NCBI RefSeq assembly: GCF_014842875.1
Contig: NZ_JACYXZ010000001.1
Span: 930,001-994,000 of the forward strand
Reading direction: 5' to 3'
Length of the DNA: 64,000 nucleotides
Origin: Nocardioides donggukensis
GTDB taxonomy: Bacteria; Actinomycetota; Actinomycetes; Propionibacteriales; Nocardioidaceae
A program made the translations under genes and the position numbers. Under the pieces are notes generated by a model. That model was not told the DNA's origin, did no database searches, and worked only from the letters and a program-made list of their open reading frames with translations. Positions 59,741-64,000 of the stretch are shown here, one piece after another (position 1 is the stretch's first letter; each line of letters starts with the position of its first letter).

Positions 59741-61254
59741 TCCGGCACTCCGCAGCCGAGCTCGCGGCGGCCCTCGAGGCGGGGGAGACCACCTCGGTCG
59801 CCCTCACCCGGGCCTGCCTGGACCGGATCGCCGAGGTCGACGGCTCGGTCCACGCGTTCCTGCACGTCGATGCCGAGGGCGCGCTCGCCCAGGCCGAGGC
59901 CTCCGACGCCCGGCGCGCTGCCGGCGAGACCCGGGGGCCGCTGGACGGCATCCCGGTCGCGGTCAAGGACGTCCTGGCCACCGAGGGGCTGCCCACCACC
60001 TGTGGCTCCCGGATCCTGGAGGGCTGGGTCCCCCCGTACGACGCCACCGTGGTGACGCGGCTGCGCGAGGCCGGGCTGCCGATCCTCGGCAAGACCAACA
60101 TGGACGAGTTCGCGATGGGCTCCTCGACCGAGCACTCGGCGTACGGGCCGACCCGGAACCCGTGGGACCTGGACCGGATCCCGGGTGGTTCCGGCGGGGG
60201 TTCGGCCGCCGCCGTGGCCGCGTTCGAGGCGCCGCTCGCCGTCGGCACCGACACCGGGGGCTCCATCCGGCAGCCCGGCGCGGTCACCGGCACCGTCGGC
60301 GTGAAGCCCACCTACGGCGGGGTGTCCCGCTACGGGCTGGTCGCGCTGGCCAACTCGCTCGACCAGGCCGGCCCCGTGACCCGGACCGTGCTCGACAGCG
60401 CCCTGCTGCACGAGGTCATCGGCGGGCACGACCCCCGGGACTCGACCTCGATCGACCAGCCGCTGCCCGCCCTGGTCGAGGCCGCCCGTGCGGGCGCGTC
60501 CGGCGACCTGACCGGGCTGCGGGTCGGCGTGGTCACCGAGCTCGGGGGCGAGGGCTACCAGCCGGGCGTCCTGGCCCGGTTCACCGAGGCGCTGGACCTG
60601 CTCGTCGAGGCCGGCGCCGAGGTCGTCGAGGTCTCCTGCCCGACGTTCGTCCACGCGCTGGCGACCTACTACCTGATCCTGCCCGCGGAGGCGTCGAGCA
60701 ACCTGGCGAAGTTCGACGCGATGCGCTACGGCCTGCGCACCTGGCCGGAGGGCGTCGAGTCGCCGTCCGCGGAGGAGGTGATGCGCGCGACCCGCGACGC
60801 CGGGTTCGGGGACGAGGTCAAGCGCCGGATCATCCTGGGCACCTACGCGCTCTCCAGCGGGTACTACGACGCCTACTACGGCCAGGCGCAGAAGGTCCGG
60901 ACGCTGATCAGCCGGGACTTCGCCGCCGCCTTCGAGAAGGCCGACGTCCTGGTCTCCCCGACCGCGCCGACCACGGCGTTCCGGCTGGGGGAGAAGCTCG
61001 ACGACCCGATCGCGATGTACCTCAACGACCTGGCCACGATCCCGGCCAACCTGGCCGGCGTACCGGGCATCTCCGTCCCCAGCGGGCTCGCCGACGAGGA
61101 CGGCCTCCCGGCCGGCTTCCAGGTGCTGGCCCCGGCGCTGGCCGACGACCGGCTGTACCGGGTCGGCGCGGCGCTGGAGACGCTGCTCGCGAAGAAGTGG
61201 GGCGGACCGCTGCTGGACCGTGCCCACGCGCTGGCCGAGGAGGCCGCCCGATGA
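59737..61254 (+). CDS. gatA: Asp/Glu-tRNA amidotransferase subunit A
   Basis: Amidase subunit of 505 residues that frees ammonia from glutamine. The Ser-cisSer-Lys triad is visible: Lys in IPVAVKDVL near residue 78, cis-Ser in [13 protein letters not shown] and the nucleophile in [15 protein letters not shown] start overlaps gatC; ATGA overlap with gatB. Essential where GlnRS or AsnRS is missing. Confidence 0.97.
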   Translation: MIRHSAAELAAALEAGETTSVALTRACLDRIAEVDGSVHAFLHVDAEGALAQAEASDARRAAGETRGPLDGIPVAVKDVLATEGLPTTCGSRILEGWVPPYDATVVTRLREAGLPILGKTNMDEFAMGSSTEHSAYGPTRNPWDLDRIPGGSGGGSAAAVAAFEAPLAVGTDTGGSIRQPGAVTGTVGVKPTYGGVSRYGLVALANSLDQAGPVTRTVLDSALLHEVIGGHDPRDSTSIDQPLPALVEAARAGASGDLTGLRVGVVTELGGEGYQPGVLARFTEALDLLVEAGAEVVEVSCPTFVHALATYYLILPAEASSNLAKFDAMRYGLRTWPEGVESPSAEEVMRATRDAGFGDEVKRRIILGTYALSSGYYDAYYGQAQKVRTLISRDFAAAFEKADVLVSPTAPTTAFRLGEKLDDPIAMYLNDLATIPANLAGVPGISVPSGLADEDGLPAGFQVLAPALADDRLYRVGAALETLLAKKWGGPLLDRAHALAEEAAR

Positions 61255-62753
61255 CCGAGACCCTGCTCTCCTTCGAGGAGTCCCTCGAGAGGTTCGACCC
61301 GGCGATGGGCCTGGAGGTCCACGTCGAGCTGAACACGAACTCGAAGATGTTCTGCGGCTGTCCGACCGAGTTCGGCGCGGAGCCGAACACCCAGGTCTGC
61401 CCCACCTGCCTGGGACTGCCCGGGGCGATGCCGGTCGTGAACCGCACCGGGGTGGAGTCCGCGATCCGGATCGGGCTGGCGCTGAACTGCCGGATCGCCG
61501 AGTGGTGCCGCTTCGCGCGGAAGAACTACTTCTACCCGGACATGCCGAAGAACTTCCAGACCTCGCAGTACGACGAGCCGATCGCGTTCGAGGGGTTCAT
61601 GGACGTCGACGTGGACGGCGAGACCTTCCGGGTCGAGATCGAGCGCGCCCACATGGAGGAGGACACGGGCAAGTCGCTGCACGTCGGCGGCGCCACCGGC
61701 CGCATCCACGGGGCCGATCACTCGCTCGTCGACTACAACCGGGCCGGCATCCCGCTGATCGAGATCGTCACGAAGCCGATCCTCGGGGCCCGGGAGAAGG
61801 CGCCGCAGATCGCGAAGGCGTACGTCGCCCAGCTCCGCGAGCTGATCGTGGCGCTCGGGGTCTCCGACGCCCGGATGGACCAGGGGTCGATCCGCGCCGA
61901 CGTGAACCTCTCGCTCTCGCCGAAGGGCGACGGCGGCCTCGGCACCCGCACCGAGACCAAGAACGTCAACTCGCTGCGCTCGGTCGAGCGGGCGGTCCGC
62001 TACGAGATGCAGCGGCACGCCGCGATCCTCGCCGGCGGTGGGTCGATCCTCCAGGAGACCCGGCACTGGCACGAGGACACCGGGATCACCACGAGCGGAC
62101 GGGAGAAGTCCGACGCCGAGGACTACCGCTACTTCCCGGAGCCGGACCTGGTGCCGGTCGCCCCCTCACGCGAGTGGGTCGAGGAGCTGCGCGGCACCCT
62201 GCCGGAGAACCCGACGGTGAAGCGGGCGCGGCTCCAGGCCGAGTGGGGCTACTCCGACCTCGAGATGCGCGACACCGTCGGCGCCGGGGCGCTCGCCCTC
62301 GTGGAGCAGACGATCGCGGCCGGTGCCTCGCCGCAGGCGGCCCGGAAGTGGTGGCTCTCCGAGCTCGCCCGTCGGGCCAACGACACCGAGACCGACATCG
62401 CCGCCTTGGGCGTGGGTCCTGCCGACGTGGCCGCGGTCCAGGCCCTCGTCGACGCCGGCACGATCAACGACAAGCTGGCCCGGCAGGTCTTCGAGGGCCT
62501 GTACGCCGGCGAGGGCTCGCCGGAGGAGATCGTGGCCGCCCGCGGGTTGGCCATCGTTTCCGACGACGGAGCCCTCGGCGCCGCCGTGGACAGCGCGATC
62601 GCCGCCAACCCCGACGTCGCCGACAAGATCCGCGACGGCAAGGTCGCCGCTGCGGGTGCGCTGATCGGGGCGGTCATGAAGGAGATGCGCGGTCAGGCCG
62701 ACGCCGGCCGGGTCCGCGAGCTGATCCTGGAGAAGCTCACCCCCGCCGGCTGA
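61251..62753 (+). CDS. gatB: Asp/Glu-tRNA amidotransferase subunit B
   Basis: 500-residue subunit that phosphorylates and amidates Glu-tRNA(Gln) or Asp-tRNA(Asn). [20 protein letters not shown] and the second cysteine pair CPTC make the zinc site; [20 protein letters not shown] and [11 protein letters not shown] are core motifs; the C-terminal YqeY-like domain ends [13 protein letters not shown]-like unit begins 8 bp after the stop codon. Confidence 0.97.
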   Translation: MTETLLSFEESLERFDPAMGLEVHVELNTNSKMFCGCPTEFGAEPNTQVCPTCLGLPGAMPVVNRTGVESAIRIGLALNCRIAEWCRFARKNYFYPDMPKNFQTSQYDEPIAFEGFMDVDVDGETFRVEIERAHMEEDTGKSLHVGGATGRIHGADHSLVDYNRAGIPLIEIVTKPILGAREKAPQIAKAYVAQLRELIVALGVSDARMDQGSIRADVNLSLSPKGDGGLGTRTETKNVNSLRSVERAVRYEMQRHAAILAGGGSILQETRHWHEDTGITTSGREKSDAEDYRYFPEPDLVPVAPSREWVEELRGTLPENPTVKRARLQAEWGYSDLEMRDTVGAGALALVEQTIAAGASPQAARKWWLSELARRANDTETDIAALGVGPADVAAVQALVDAGTINDKLARQVFEGLYAGEGSPEEIVAARGLAIVSDDGALGAAVDSAIAANPDVADKIRDGKVAAAGALIGAVMKEMRGQADAGRVRELILEKLTPAG

Positions 62754-62761
62754 GCCGCGGT

Positions 62762-62952
62762 GGTTTCGAGACGCTCGCTGGCGCTCGCTCCGGTTCCTGA
62801 GGAGGCGCGCCAGCGCCGTCTCGAAGGGCAACCACCGGGGACCGCGCCCGCTTGTTGGTGGTTGAGGAGGGCCGCCAAGGCCCGTCTCGAAACCGGCGTG
62901 CCGTCGAGGGAGTGGTTTCGAGACGCTCGCTGGCGCTCGCTCCTCAACCACC
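62762..62952. repeat. REP-like repeat cluster C (after gatB)
   Basis: 62762-62836 is a 75-bp composite matching the unit at 35810-35884 at 74 of 75 bases. 62857-62894 is a unit with centre GGGCC-GCCAA-GGCCC. 62914-62952 is an inverted unit like 36110-36148. No DUF222-HNH gene is next to this cluster. The region lies between convergent genes and holds no supported gene. Confidence 0.88.
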
Positions 62953-62976
62953 GGGGGCTGCGTGAACCCGTGCCGA

Positions 62977-63050
62977 GCAGAACTACGTGCAGCACCCCGG
63001 GTCTGAGGCCGGTTGCCCGCGAAATGAGCCGCGGTTGCACGTCGTTCTGC
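62977..63050. repeat. Long-hairpin repeat, copy 2
   Basis: Arms GCAGAACTACGTGCAGC (62977-62993) and GTTGCACGTCGTTCTGC (63034-63050) pair over 17 positions with one U-C mismatch at the same position as in copy 1 (36007-36080) and one wobble, again around exactly 40 nt. The loop sequences differ. Confidence 0.75.
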
Positions 63051-63075
63051 ACGCGAGCCAGGGCAGTCCGCAGGC

Positions 63076-64000
63076 TCAGGGGCGAATGACGAGGATCCGG
63101 TCGTCGGCGTCGGCCGGGTCGCCACGTCCGTCGCGGTTGGAGGTGGTCACCCAGAGGTTGCCGTCCGGGGCGACCGCGACGGTGCGCAGCCGTCCGTACT
63201 CGCCCACGAAGAAGTCCCGGGGCCGGACGGCGCGGTCGCCCTTGACGCTGACCCGCCACAGGCGCTGGCCTCGCAGCGACGCCATCCAGAGCTCGCCGTC
63301 GAGGAACGCGAGGCCGGACGGCGATGCCTCGGAGGTGCGCCACACGACCTGCGGGTCCGTGAACTGGCCCGACCCGCCCGAGCCCTCGAACTGCGGCCAG
63401 CCGTAGTTGTTGCCGGCGTCGATGCGGTTCAGCTCGTCGAACTCCTGGGAGCCGAACTCGCTCGCCCACAGCTGCCCGCCCCCGTCGAAGGCCAGCCCCT
63501 GCACGTTGCGGTGACCCAGCGTGAAGATGGGCGACTCCGGGTCGGGGTTGTCCGGCGCCGGATCCCCGTCGGGGGTGATCCGCAGGATCTTGCCACCGAG
63601 CGAGCGGCGGTCCTGGGCGAGCTGGACCTCCCCGATCTCCCCGGTCGAGGCGTAGAGCAGGTCGTCGGGGCCGAACGCGAGGCGGCCGCCGTCGTGGATG
63701 AAGCCGTTCGGGATGCCGGTGAGGATCGGCTCGACCGCGCCGAGCACGCCGTCGTCCAGCGTGGTGCGCACGATCCGGTTGTCCTCGCCGGTCGTCACGT
63801 AGAGGAACAGGCGGGAGTCGTCCGCGAAGTCCGGCGACACCGCGACGCCGAGGAGCCCGGCCTCACCCTCGGGGACGGCCTCGTCGATGCGGCCGACCTC
63901 GGTGACGCTCCCGTCCCGGATCGTCAGCACCCGTCCGCTGTCGCGCTCGGTGACCACTGCCGTGCCATCGGGCAGGAAGTCCAACCCCCACGGGACCTCC
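63076..64000 (-). CDS. PQQ-type sugar dehydrogenase (GSDH family; 5' end outside window)
   Basis: The C-terminal 307 residues or so of a glucose/sorbosone dehydrogenase beta-propeller; the start and any signal peptide lie beyond 64000. Family blocks are GLLGVAVSPDF, GGRLAFGPDDLLYASTGE, LGGKILRITPDGDP, LGHRNVQGLAFD, WASEFGSQEFDELN and NNYGWPQFEG. Members are usually secreted and use PQQ and calcium. An internal ATG at 63984 is not the true start because similarity continues upstream (EVPWGLDFLPDG). Confidence 0.9.
   Translation of the reverse strand, partial: EVPWGLDFLPDGTAVVTERDSGRVLTIRDGSVTEVGRIDEAVPEGEAGLLGVAVSPDFADDSRLFLYVTTGEDNRIVRTTLDDGVLGAVEPILTGIPNGFIHDGGRLAFGPDDLLYASTGEIGEVQLAQDRRSLGGKILRITPDGDPAPDNPDPESPIFTLGHRNVQGLAFDGGGQLWASEFGSQEFDELNRIDAGNNYGWPQFEGSGGSGQFTDPQVVWRTSEASPSGLAFLDGELWMASLRGQRLWRVSVKGDRAVRPRDFFVGEYGRLRTVAVAPDGNLWVTTSNRDGRGDPADADDRILVIRP

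Overview
The window is chromosomal DNA from a very GC-rich actinobacterium, most likely Nocardioidaceae (Nocardioides or a close relative). The pointers are the clpP1-clpP2-clpX / valS / folC-DUF4233-ndk / mreBCD-mrdA-rodA order, the TIGR03960 radical SAM - DUF2344 - RNase E/G - rplU - rpmA - obg - proB order, the iscS-mnmA-MetE-like-ligA-gatCAB order that mycobacteria also show, a mycothiol-family nitroreductase, and a DUF222/HNH (13E12-type) gene set in REP-like repeats. The genus is an inference from gene content only.

Layout. 1-12 kb: aminopeptidase N (cut by the window edge), chromate transporter, Rv2466c-like protein, secreted PGRP amidase, DUF2254 membrane protein, metG and a short run of metabolic and repair genes (rpiB, nei-like), and a membrane PP2C phosphatase. 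12-22 kb: tRNA-Gly, a Tat-exported PhoX-like protein, tRNA-Pro, trigger factor, two lipase-like paralogues around a TTC38-like gene, then clpP1, clpP2, clpX and a Lys/Pro-repeat membrane protein. 22-34 kb: valS, folC, ndk and the rod-shape/elongasome operon. 34-36.3 kb: an accessory island, a DUF222-HNH gene with REP-like clusters on both sides. 36.3-48 kb: radical SAM/DUF2344/RNase E/G, ribosomal proteins L21 and L27, Obg and ProB. 48-62.8 kb: EEP-family protein, cysteine desulfurase, MnmA, MetE-like protein, LigA and GatCAB, interrupted by an oppositely oriented two-gene module (B12-binding sensor plus GAF-PP2C phosphatase). The right end has a third REP-like cluster and a truncated sugar dehydrogenase.

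How parts work together. Trigger factor and ClpXP form a protein-folding and degradation block with a candidate ClgR operator. MreBCD, PBP2 and RodA build side-wall peptidoglycan. IscS supplies sulfur to MnmA for tRNA thiolation, and GatCAB makes Gln-tRNA(Gln) or Asn-tRNA(Asn). The most novel-looking items are (1) the translationally coupled CarH-like B12 sensor without a DNA-binding domain and its GAF-PP2C phosphatase, (2) the REP-like family whose hairpin stems vary in a compensatory way around the HNH gene, and (3) a second dispersed hairpin family of two copies with 17-nt arms and exactly 40-nt loops. Many genes also carry a TANNNT-like -10 element 6-8 nt before the start codon, which implies widespread leaderless transcription.
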